A stretch of 64,000 nucleotides of DNA from Variovorax jilinensis (GTDB taxonomy: Bacteria; Pseudomonadota; Gammaproteobacteria; Burkholderiales; Burkholderiaceae_C). Shown one piece after another: positions 8,410-15,553 of this stretch. The notes beneath the pieces are model-generated. The model worked only from the letters and a program-made list of their open reading frames with translations, searched no databases and was not told where the DNA came from. Every line of letters starts with the position of its first letter. Position 1 is the stretch's first letter. The position numbers and the translations under genes are program-made. The stretch covers positions 1,364,001 to 1,428,000 of the forward strand of contig NZ_JASZYQ010000001.1 in the NCBI RefSeq assembly GCF_030316885.1. The letters run 5' to 3'.

Positions 8410-9366
8410 TCAGAGGTCGAGCACCAGCAACGGCGAGAGCGCCCGCGAGCAACAGGGCGTGAACTGATCGTTGGCAGCGCGCTCGCCGTCGGTGAGGAAA
8501 CTGTCGCGGTGATCGGGCGTGCCTTCGAGGACGCGGGTCAGGCAGGTGCCGCAGACGCCCGCCTCGCACGAGGTCGGGACTTCCACGCCGTGGGCGGCCA
8601 GCACTTCGATCACCGTCTTGCCGGCTGGAACCTGGCAGCTCAGGCCGGTGCTCGCGACGCGGACCTCGAAACTGCCGTCCGATTCCAGCGCGGTCGCCAC
8701 GCCGGCGAAGTACTCTCGGTGCAGCTGCGCCTCGGACCAGCCGTTGCGCCTGGCGGTATCGAGGACATGGTCCATGAAGCCGTTCGGTCCGCACACATAG
8801 AGGTGCGTGTCGCTTTCGGGTCGAGCCAGCACGGCTTGGGCATCGAACTTCTGCGCCGGCACGTCGTCCGCATGCAGGAAGACGCTGCCCGCGAAGCCTG
8901 CGGACCCGAGCTCGTCGAGAAAGGCCATCCGGCTCGCGGAGCGGCCGCAGTAGTGCAACTCGAAGCTTCGTCCCTGCGCGTGCAGGGCGCGCGCCATGGC
9001 CAGGATCGGCGTCACGCCGATGCCGCCCGCCAGCAGCAGGCTGCGCGGTGCCTCGACCAGCGGGAAATGGTTGCGGGGTTCGCTCGCGCGCAGCACGTCG
9101 CCTGGCCGCACGCTGTCGTGCATGCCGGCGGATCCGCCGCGCGAAGCCGGCTCGCGCAGGACGGCGATGCGATAGCGGTCCTGTTCGGCCGGATCGTTGC
9201 TGAGCGAGTATTGGCGGATCAGGCCAGGCGCCACGTGGACGTCGATGTGCGAACCGGCCGAGAAGGGTGGCAAGGTGCTGCCGTCTTCAGCGACGAGTTC
9301 GAAACTGCACACGTCCTGCGCTTCGTCGATGCGTCGGGCGACGCGGAGCTTCAATTCATTCGTCAT
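8410..9366 (-). CDS. oxygenase reductase, PDR/VanB family (FMN, NAD and 2Fe-2S ferredoxin domains)
   Basis: A 318-residue electron-transfer partner for the oxygenase. Domains in order: an FMN-binding barrel with RQYSL (about 51-55), an NAD-binding domain with GGIGVTP (about 113-119) and CGPNGFM, and a C-terminal plant-type 2Fe-2S ferredoxin with SCEAGVCGTC and the fourth cysteine in FTPCC. The start MTNELKL overlaps the end of the MarR gene by 11 bases, which indicates translational coupling; a longer upstream frame is non-coding. The order reductase then oxygenase on the same strand is the reverse of the vanAB order in Pseudomonas. Confidence 0.92.
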   Translation of the reverse strand: MTNELKLRVARRIDEAQDVCSFELVAEDGSTLPPFSAGSHIDVHVAPGLIRQYSLSNDPAEQDRYRIAVLREPASRGGSAGMHDSVRPGDVLRASEPRNHFPLVEAPRSLLLAGGIGVTPILAMARALHAQGRSFELHYCGRSASRMAFLDELGSAGFAGSVFLHADDVPAQKFDAQAVLARPESDTHLYVCGPNGFMDHVLDTARRNGWSEAQLHREYFAGVATALESDGSFEVRVASTGLSCQVPAGKTVIEVLAAHGVEVPTSCEAGVCGTCLTRVLEGTPDHRDSFLTDGERAANDQFTPCCSRALSPLLVLDL

Positions 9367-9931
9367 TGGATTCGTCGGCTTTGGAGGGCAGTGCAGCGGC
9401 GGCACGGGGAAATCGCTCGCGCACATAGGCCTGGGTCGAGGCTTCGACGGCCGGCAGGTTGGCGTGAAGCCGACGCATCAGTCCGAGCAGGACTTCCACC
9501 TCGTCTTCGTCGAGCACCGAGAGGAGGGCGCGTTCGCGCTCCAGCGCCATGCCCATGATCTGGTCATGCAGGTGGCGGCCCTGGGGCGTCAGGACGGCGA
9601 TCCGCAGGCGGCCGTCCGAGCGGTCGAGCTCGGTGCGGATCAGCCCGCGCTCCTGCATGCGCCTGAAGCAGCGGCTCACCGAGCCCTTGTCCATGCCGAT
9701 GACGCTCGACACCTGCTGCGCAGAGGTCGCACCCTCCACCGCGAGCAGGACCAGGCAGCGCCAGACCTCGATGCCGACATCGAAGGTGCTCAGGTAGTGC
9801 TGCGAGGCGCCACGCGAGAGCTTGTTTGCGATCCAGGTCAGGTAGGCCGGGACATAGCGATCCAGGTCCACGGTGTGGGGTGTGGCGCCGCCTTGCGGAT
9901 CGGCGGCGGCATGGAGATGGCGGTGGACCAT
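9356..9931 (-). CDS. MarR-family transcriptional regulator (paralogue 2), inside the O-demethylase operon
   Basis: A 191-residue winged-helix regulator, clearly paralogous to the MarR protein at 5395-5964. The recognition region is SSVIGMDKGSVSRCFRRMQERG, preceded by the conserved YVPAYLTWIANKLSRGAS dimer helix. The start MVHRHLH at 9931 is preferred because residues upstream in the frame resemble shadow sequence. It sits between livF (16-base gap) and the reductase gene (11-base overlap), so it is a true operon member. MarR proteins are usually autorepressors released by aromatic carboxylates or their CoA esters. The 28-bp palindrome upstream of livJ is the obvious candidate operator. Confidence 0.9.
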   Translation of the reverse strand: MVHRHLHAAADPQGGATPHTVDLDRYVPAYLTWIANKLSRGASQHYLSTFDVGIEVWRCLVLLAVEGATSAQQVSSVIGMDKGSVSRCFRRMQERGLIRTELDRSDGRLRIAVLTPQGRHLHDQIMGMALERERALLSVLDEDEVEVLLGLMRRLHANLPAVEASTQAYVRERFPRAAAALPSKADESNDE

Positions 9932-9947
9932 GGCGTTGCTCGTGGAG

Positions 9948-10661
9948 TCAGTGCACGGCCATGCCGACCCAGCGCTCCAGCGTCTCGGGGTCGTCGAGCA
10001 GTGCCGAGGCGCTGCCGCTGTGAACCACGGTGCCATGGTCGAGGATCAGCGCGCGCTCTGCATAGCCGAGCGCCTCGTCGACCTGCTGCTCGACGATCAC
10101 GACTGCGATGCCGGTCTGCGCGCTCAGGTCCTGGAAGGCGCGCAGCAGCTCCAGGCGGATCAGCGGTGCAAGGCCTTCGAGCGGCTCGTCGAGCAGCAGC
10201 AGCGAGGGCTGCCCCAGCAACGCACGCGCCACGGACAGCATTTGCTGCTCACCGCCCGACAGCTGGGCGCCGCCGTTGCGGCGTCGCTCGGCGAGCCTTG
10301 GAAACAGTGAGTAAGCCTCATCCAGCGCGCTGCGCGGTCGCCGCTTGAGACCTGCCAGCAGGTTCTCCTCGACGGTAAGCGAGGGGAAGATGTCGCGAGT
10401 CTGGGGCACGTAGCCCAGTCCGAGCGCAGCGCGCTGATGCGGTGCGAGCGCCGTGATGTCCTGGCCCCTGAATTTCACGCGACCGCTGCGCAGCGGCACC
10501 AGCCCCATGATGGCCCGCAGCGCGGTGGTCTTGCCGACGCCGTTGCGTCCGACCATGGCCAGGCGCTCGCGCGGGTGCATCGCGAACGACAGGCCATTGA
10601 GCACCGTGGTCGGGCCGTAGCCCGCGATCACGGCTTCGAGCTGAAGAATGGGTTCCGGCAT
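9948..10661 (-). CDS. livF: branched-chain amino acid-type ABC transporter ATP-binding protein (LivF)
   Basis: A 237-residue ATPase of the LivF clade. Walker A is GRNGVGKTT (38-46), the signature is LSGGEQQM, Walker B is [14 protein letters not shown] and the H-loop is VEQQV, where LivF proteins typically have EQN or EQQ. It pairs with LivG to drive the LivHM channel. HAAT-family importers in Burkholderiales often carry aromatic acids rather than amino acids. Its position directly upstream of the MarR and O-demethylase genes suggests that here. The start MPEPILQLE is one base from the livG stop; the frame continues upstream only as livG shadow. Confidence 0.92.
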   Translation of the reverse strand: MPEPILQLEAVIAGYGPTTVLNGLSFAMHPRERLAMVGRNGVGKTTALRAIMGLVPLRSGRVKFRGQDITALAPHQRAALGLGYVPQTRDIFPSLTVEENLLAGLKRRPRSALDEAYSLFPRLAERRRNGGAQLSGGEQQMLSVARALLGQPSLLLLDEPLEGLAPLIRLELLRAFQDLSAQTGIAVVIVEQQVDEALGYAERALILDHGTVVHSGSASALLDDPETLERWVGMAVH

Positions 10662-10662
10662 C

Positions 10663-11403
10663 TCAGTTTCCGAGGTAGGCCGCGCGCACCCTGGGGTCGC
10701 GGCGGATGTCTTCGGGCGAGCCGTCGGCGAGCACGGCCCCTTCGGCCAGCACCACGATGCGGTTCGCGAAGCGAAAGACGAGGTCCATGTCATGCTCGAT
10801 GATCAGCACGGCCAGGTCGCTCGGCAGCGCATCGAGCGCGTCCAGCAGGCGCTCGCCGTCGCCCTTCGGCACGCCGGCCATGGGTTCGTCGAGCAGCAGC
10901 ACCCTGGGCCGCAGCGCCAGCGCCAGTGCCATCTCGATCAGGCGCTGCTCGCCATAGGCGAGGTCCTGCGTCGGCGTGGCCGCGTGCGCTCGCAGCCCGA
11001 AGCGGGTCAGGATGCCTTGGGCTTCGGCCTGCAGGGCAGGGTAGGCATCGACGCTGCGCCACATGCGGCCGGTCATGCCCTCGCGTTCGAACAGGGCGAG
11101 TTCGATCTGCCGCTGCACCGCGAAGTGCGGCGCCAGCGTCGTGATCTGGAAGGTGCGGGCGAGGCCGGCGCGCACGCGCCTGGCCTGGCTCTGCGAGGTG
11201 ACGTTCTCGCCGCGCAGCCAGATCTCGCCGCTGTCGGGAGCCAGCACGCCGCTGATCTGGTTGACCAGCGTGGTCTTGCCTGCGCCATTCGGTCCGATCA
11301 GCGCCATCCGGTCGCCGGCGCGCAGCGCGAAAGAGACGCCGCGCGTCACGTGCAGCCCGCCGAAGCGCTTGTCGAGGGACTTGAGTTCGAGCAAGACGCT
11401 CAT
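10663..11403 (-). CDS. livG: branched-chain amino acid-type ABC transporter ATP-binding protein (LivG)
   Basis: A 246-residue LivG-clade ATPase. Walker A is GPNGAGKTT (37-45); the signature is the LivG-type LAYGEQRL rather than LSGGQ; Walker B is RVLLLDEPMAGV; and the H-loop is IEHDM. The C terminus carries the LivG extension 'G.VLADGSPEDIRRDPRVRAAYLG'. Its ATG overlaps the livM stop (ATGA), fixing the start although the frame is open for hundreds of codons upstream. It is the partner of LivF for import through LivHM. Confidence 0.93.
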   Translation of the reverse strand: MSVLLELKSLDKRFGGLHVTRGVSFALRAGDRMALIGPNGAGKTTLVNQISGVLAPDSGEIWLRGENVTSQSQARRVRAGLARTFQITTLAPHFAVQRQIELALFEREGMTGRMWRSVDAYPALQAEAQGILTRFGLRAHAATPTQDLAYGEQRLIEMALALALRPRVLLLDEPMAGVPKGDGERLLDALDALPSDLAVLIIEHDMDLVFRFANRIVVLAEGAVLADGSPEDIRRDPRVRAAYLGN

Positions 11404-12404
11404 CGCACACCTCCGGCCCGGCGACGCAGCCAGGCCCAGCCCTTGGCAGGCGACACCAGCACCACACCCATCAGAAGGGCGCCCACCACGAACAGCCAGT
11501 GGTACGGATTGATCGAGGCGGCGGTGTGATGCAGCACCGTGAACACGGTCGCGCCGACGAGGGCGCCGGTGAGGCGGCCTGCACCGCCCAGGATCAGCAT
11601 GACCAGGGCTTCGGCGGAGAGGGCGAACGACAGACTGTCCATGCCGACGACCGCGTTGGTCTGCGCCGACAGCGCGCCGGCGGCGCCCGCCAGCGCGCCT
11701 GCCACCGCATAGAGCACCCACAGCCGGGCGAACACCGGCGTGCCCAATGCCGCCATGCGGGCGCGGTTCTCGTGAATGCCGCGCACGGTGAGGCCGAACG
11801 GCGAGTCGACGACGCGCCGTGCGACGTAGAAGAGCACCACCAGCACGGCCAGCGCATACATCGCGGCGACGCGACCTTCGAGATCGAACTGGAAGCGACC
11901 CAGGAGCGGACCCATCACGAAGCCCGACAGGCCGTCGTCGCCGCCGGTCCAGTCGCGGGCCTTCTGCGCCAGGCTCAGCAGGATCTGGGAGATCGCGATG
12001 GTCAGCATCAGGAACGTGAAGCCCTGGAATCGCAGCAGGAAGGCGCCGGACAAGGCGGCAAGGCAAGCACCTGCGGCGATGCCCACGGCCAGGCCCACCA
12101 GCGGGTCGGGATAGACGTGCATCGCGAAGATGCCCGCAGCGTAGGCGCCCATGCCGAACATGGCGGCATGGCCCAGGGTCGCGAGGCCCGCGATGCCGAC
12201 GACCAGGTCGAGCGACAGTACGAACAGCGCGGTGATGAAGATCCGCGTCATCAGGCCCAACTGTTCCGGCAGCAAGGCACAGGCCGCCACGCCGATCAGG
12301 AGCAGGAGGATGGGGGCCCGCCAGGCCGGTGCGCAACGCGGCGACGCCGCCCCGCTCGGTGCTGCCCCGGCGAGCGGTGGGGATGTCGTGGCCATCGTGT
12401 TCAT
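11400..12404 (-). CDS. livM: branched-chain amino acid-type ABC transporter permease (LivM)
   Basis: A 334-residue inner-membrane permease with eight or more hydrophobic helices, including GIAGLATLGHAAMFGMGAYA, which is the LivM hallmark after helix 2. The start MNTMATTS at 12404 overlaps the livH stop by ATGA; a second Met three codons later is possible. A proline/alanine-rich cytoplasmic N terminus of about 30 residues precedes the first helix. The C-terminal EAA-like region is not strongly conserved, as is usual for LivM. It forms the channel with LivH. Confidence 0.92.
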   Translation of the reverse strand: MNTMATTSPPLAGAAPSGAASPRCAPAWRAPILLLLIGVAACALLPEQLGLMTRIFITALFVLSLDLVVGIAGLATLGHAAMFGMGAYAAGIFAMHVYPDPLVGLAVGIAAGACLAALSGAFLLRFQGFTFLMLTIAISQILLSLAQKARDWTGGDDGLSGFVMGPLLGRFQFDLEGRVAAMYALAVLVVLFYVARRVVDSPFGLTVRGIHENRARMAALGTPVFARLWVLYAVAGALAGAAGALSAQTNAVVGMDSLSFALSAEALVMLILGGAGRLTGALVGATVFTVLHHTAASINPYHWLFVVGALLMGVVLVSPAKGWAWLRRRAGGVR

Positions 12405-13258
12405 CGTTTCAGCAGACCGTTGGGACGCCAGGCCAGCAGGAGAGCCATGGCGACGAAGAAGAACAGGCTGCCCCATTCGGAAGCCAGGTACTTGCTGGCG
12501 GTCTCGATAACGCCCAGCAAAACGGCGGCCACCAGCGATCCCGTGATGGAGCCCATGCCGCCCACCGAAACCACAACCAGCACCAGCACCAGGTACTTGA
12601 GCGCGTAGTAGGGCTCCAGCGGCATCAGTTCGGCGCCGAGGATGCCGCCCAGGCCCGCCAGTGCAGCGCCGGCGGCGAAGCTCGCGCATTGCACCGTGCG
12701 GATCGGGATGCCGAGCGACGACGCCGTGCCGCTGTGGTCGACCGCGGCCCGCAGCCAGATGCCGAAGCGGGTGCGCGTGACCGTCCAGGCAGCGAACGCC
12801 GCCACGGCGCAACCGGCCGCGATCACCAGCAGGCGCTGGGCGGGCAGGGTGCGGAAGCCGAGGTCGACCGAGCCAGCGAGCAGCGGCGGCAGCGGGATGA
12901 TCTGCACCTGGGGGCCGACCAGTGCGTTGGTGGTGGCGATCAGCACGAAGCTGAGCCCGATCGTGAACAGGACCTGCTCGAGCTCCTTGCGGCGGTACAG
13001 GTGCCGCAGGACCAGCGCCTCGAGGACCGCGCCGAGCAGCGCAGTCGCCACGATGGCGGCCGGCACGGCCAGCCAGAAGCTCCACTGCGCCTCGCGCGTC
13101 AGCAACGCCGCGCAGTAGCCCCCGACCATGGCGAAGGCGCCGTGACTGAGGTTCACGAAACGCATCAGTCCCAGCGTCACCGACAGGCCGACCGCGATGA
13201 CGAACAGCACCATGCCGTAGGCCAGTCCGTCGATGAGGATGTTGAGGAAGGTGTTCAC
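12401..13258 (-). CDS. livH: branched-chain amino acid-type ABC transporter permease (LivH)
   Basis: A 285-residue permease. The early segment ILIDGLAYGMVLFVIAVGLS followed by LGLMRFVNLSHGAFAMVGGY is the LivH signature. About eight hydrophobic helices are visible and the protein ends in LLAWRPNGLLKR, a conserved LivH C terminus. The gene starts 35 bases after the binding-protein stop. With LivM it makes the transmembrane pore of the importer. Confidence 0.93.
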   Translation of the reverse strand: MNTFLNILIDGLAYGMVLFVIAVGLSVTLGLMRFVNLSHGAFAMVGGYCAALLTREAQWSFWLAVPAAIVATALLGAVLEALVLRHLYRRKELEQVLFTIGLSFVLIATTNALVGPQVQIIPLPPLLAGSVDLGFRTLPAQRLLVIAAGCAVAAFAAWTVTRTRFGIWLRAAVDHSGTASSLGIPIRTVQCASFAAGAALAGLGGILGAELMPLEPYYALKYLVLVLVVVSVGGMGSITGSLVAAVLLGVIETASKYLASEWGSLFFFVAMALLLAWRPNGLLKR

Positions 13259-13293
13259 GAGCAGGCTTCAGGCTTGGCGGCGACCGTGCCCGA

Positions 13294-14472
13294 TCACTTT
13301 TCCAATCCGAAGTCGGTCTGCGGGCCGAAGCTCTGGACTTCCTTGTTGACCAGTTGGTCGCCCGACTTCTCGACCTTGCGCAGGTAGACGTTCTGCGTGA
13401 TGTGGCGGGTCTTGGGGTCGATGCTCACGGGGCCGCGCGGGCTCTCCCACTTGAGCGAGCGGGCCGCGGCCAGGGCCTTGGGGCCATCCTTCTTGCCGTC
13501 CGTGGCCTCGATCATCTTCTGGATCACGTACATGCCGTCCCAGGCGCCGACCGATGCGTAGTTGGCCACCGCGTTGGGGTCCTGCTTCTTGAGCGCGGCG
13601 ACGAACTTCTTGTTCTCGGCCGAGTCGTGCGCACCCGAGTAGTGGAAGGCGGTCGTCAGTCCCAGCGCGGCATCGCCGAACTTCTGCAGGTCGTACTCGT
13701 CGGTCTCGGCCGAGCCGAGGAACTGCACGCCGGCCTTGGCGAGGCCGTTCTCGTTGTAGGCCTTGACGAAGCCGAGGTTCGGCGGGCCGCCCGGCAGGAA
13801 GGTGTAGACCGCTTGCGCGCCGCTCGCCTTGATGCGCTGCACGAAGGGTCCGAAGTCGGTGGTGGCGATCGGCATGCGGATGGTCTCGACCACGGTGCCG
13901 CCCTGTTTGGTGAATTCGCTCTTGAAGGCCGTCTCGGCGTCGATGCCGGGGCCGTAGTCGGTAACGGCGGTGACGACCTTCTTGATGCCGTTCTTGGCCG
14001 CCCATTGCGCGGCTGGCACCGTGACCTGCCACAAGGTGTAGCTGGTGCGGATGAAGTACTCGGATTTCTCGGTGATGGCCGAGGTCGCGGCATTGAAGAT
14101 GACCGTGGGCGTCTGCGATTGCTGGATCAGCGGCGCCACGGCCATGGCGTTCGGCGTGAACACGAAGCCACCGAGGTAGTCGACCTTGTCCTTGACCAGC
14201 AGCTCCTGAACCATGGTCTTGGTCAATGCGGGGTTCGGGCCGCCGGTGTCGCGGTAGATGAATTCGACGTCTTTGCCGCCCAGCTTGCCCCCCTGGCTCG
14301 CGACGTAGCCTTCCGCCGCTGCCTTGAACAACGAACCGTAGTGCGCGAACGGCCCCGAGAAGGGCCCGACGATGCCGACCTTGACGGCTTGCGCCATGGC
14401 CTGGGGGGAGGCCAGCGTCAGCGCAGCCGAGGCGAGAAGCGCACATGCAATGGCGCGACGGTGGAATTTCAT
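13294..14472 (-). CDS. ABC transporter substrate-binding protein, Leu/Ile/Val (HAAT, LivJ-like) family
   Basis: A 392-residue periplasmic binding protein and the first gene of the long minus-strand operon. The signal peptide (MKFHRRAIACALLASAALTL, cleaved after AMAQ or AQA near 30) is followed by VKVGIVGPFSGPFAHYG, the type I periplasmic-binding fold opening. The start at 14472 is supported by normal signal-peptide geometry; the open frame to 14631 crosses the promoter palindrome and is not coding. HAAT receptors of this length bind amino acids, urea or aromatic acids such as benzoate or coumarate. The downstream O-demethylase genes argue for a methoxyaromatic ligand. Confidence 0.92.
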   Translation of the reverse strand: MKFHRRAIACALLASAALTLASPQAMAQAVKVGIVGPFSGPFAHYGSLFKAAAEGYVASQGGKLGGKDVEFIYRDTGGPNPALTKTMVQELLVKDKVDYLGGFVFTPNAMAVAPLIQQSQTPTVIFNAATSAITEKSEYFIRTSYTLWQVTVPAAQWAAKNGIKKVVTAVTDYGPGIDAETAFKSEFTKQGGTVVETIRMPIATTDFGPFVQRIKASGAQAVYTFLPGGPPNLGFVKAYNENGLAKAGVQFLGSAETDEYDLQKFGDAALGLTTAFHYSGAHDSAENKKFVAALKKQDPNAVANYASVGAWDGMYVIQKMIEATDGKKDGPKALAAARSLKWESPRGPVSIDPKTRHITQNVYLRKVEKSGDQLVNKEVQSFGPQTDFGLEK

Positions 14473-14535
14473 CGTGAGTCTCCGATAGGGTTCTGGGTCC
14501 GACATGCCGCTGCGAGGGACTGCATCGGCGACGCT

Positions 14536-14564
14536 ATTTTGATTGGGATGCCAACTAGTTGCAA
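14536..14564 (-). promoter_or_regulatory. Candidate sigma-70 promoter of the livJHMGF-marR-van-fdhA operon
   Basis: On the minus strand, a -35-like TTGCAA (14559-14564) and a -10-like CAAAAT (14536-14541) are separated by 17 bases. The -10 matches four of six consensus bases. Transcription would begin near 14529, giving a leader of about 57 bases before the livJ ATG. The -35 element lies inside the palindrome at 14543-14570, which is a natural arrangement for repression. This is a motif reading only. Confidence 0.45.
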
Positions 14565-14570
14565 TCCCAA
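14543..14570. promoter_or_regulatory. 28-bp near-perfect palindrome, probable MarR operator
   Basis: The outer arms are TTGGGAT (14543-14549) and ATCCCAA (14564-14570); the centre is the perfect palindrome CAACTAGTTG (14552-14561). Only two symmetrical base pairs of the 28 break the dyad. It lies in the divergent region between livJ and the LuxR gene and overlaps the predicted livJ -35 box. MarR dimers typically bind palindromes of this size. The operon encodes one MarR protein and a second lies just downstream, so these are the likely binders. The LuxR-type protein is an alternative. Confidence 0.6.
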
Positions 14571-14654
14571 CGGATTGGTGTTTACCCGCAAGGGCGATCG
14601 GCCCAGGGCATTCACCCTGTTGAAGCGACACCCGCTTGTCTATATTCCGGCGTC

Positions 14655-15461
14655 ATGGCCTCAACCTGGTTGCTCGACAGCCCGCCGGCAGGGCACACGC
14701 TCGACTCGGGCGCGGTTGCGCGCCTGCTCGACGCGGGCGACGGCCGTGCGCCGGCGCGCGAGATGCTCGACTTCGTGAATCACGTGCTGCCGGTCGAGTA
14801 CATCTCGCTGGTCGAATACGTGGACGGCGTCCCTTCGCAGGTGGAAGGCCATTCGACCGGGCGCCACGACAACATCACGGCGGAGTGCTTCTCGCTCTAC
14901 AAGAGCCGTTTCAGGCAGGCCGACGAGCTCACGCGCCTGGCCACCCGAATGGCCGGCGAGACCGCGATGGACGCGCCCGTGACGGCGTTGCTGTACGACG
15001 TCGAGGACATTCCCGATCCCGGCTGGCGCGACCAGATCTTCATCGGTCGACAGCTGACGGGGCGAGTGAGCTTTCTCTATGCGCCACTGCCTCGCACGCT
15101 GTTCGCGATCAACCTCTATCGCGACCAGCACGACGGTTGCTTCGAGGAAGCCGACATGCAGCGGCTGCTCGGGCTGGCGACGATCCTCAAGAAGGCGCAC
15201 CGCAACGCGCTGTTCGCCCATCTGGCGTCGCCCGATCCGCAATTGCGCGGACCCGACATCGAGCGGGCGCTTCAGCGCACGGCGCCATTGCTCTCGGTCC
15301 GCGAGCGCGCCGTGTGCGCGCGCATCGCCTGCGGCATGGGCACGGATGGCATCGCCGTCGACCTTCGCATCGCGGCGTCGACCGTCGCGACGCTGCGCAA
15401 GCGCGCCTACGCCAAGCTTGCGATTCACGGGCGGCAGCAGCTGTTGCGCTTCATTCACTAG
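14655..15461 (+). CDS. LuxR-type helix-turn-helix transcriptional regulator
   Basis: A 268-residue protein with a C-terminal GerE/LuxR DNA-binding domain: LLSVRERAVCARIACGMGTD, then IAVDLRIAASTVATLRKRAY and a terminal HGRQQLLRFI, as in many Burkholderiales LuxR solos. The first 200 residues have no recognisable receiver or autoinducer-binding motif. The gene is divergent from livJ and lies 92 bases before a Rieske oxygenase gene, so it probably controls that oxygenase. The ATG at 14655 has no Shine-Dalgarno site, and a TATATT box ends only 8 bases before it, so the message may be leaderless. The upstream in-frame Met at 14559 lies inside the palindrome and is rejected. Confidence 0.85.
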   Translation: MASTWLLDSPPAGHTLDSGAVARLLDAGDGRAPAREMLDFVNHVLPVEYISLVEYVDGVPSQVEGHSTGRHDNITAECFSLYKSRFRQADELTRLATRMAGETAMDAPVTALLYDVEDIPDPGWRDQIFIGRQLTGRVSFLYAPLPRTLFAINLYRDQHDGCFEEADMQRLLGLATILKKAHRNALFAHLASPDPQLRGPDIERALQRTAPLLSVRERAVCARIACGMGTDGIAVDLRIAASTVATLRKRAYAKLAIHGRQQLLRFIH

Positions 15462-15553
15462 CGCCGCCGGCGGCCTGCGCGTTTGTACCCTTCTGCGAGG
15501 ACAGACGGAACACTCGCTGTTTCCTACATTGCCTGCACTCTGTGGAGACAGGC

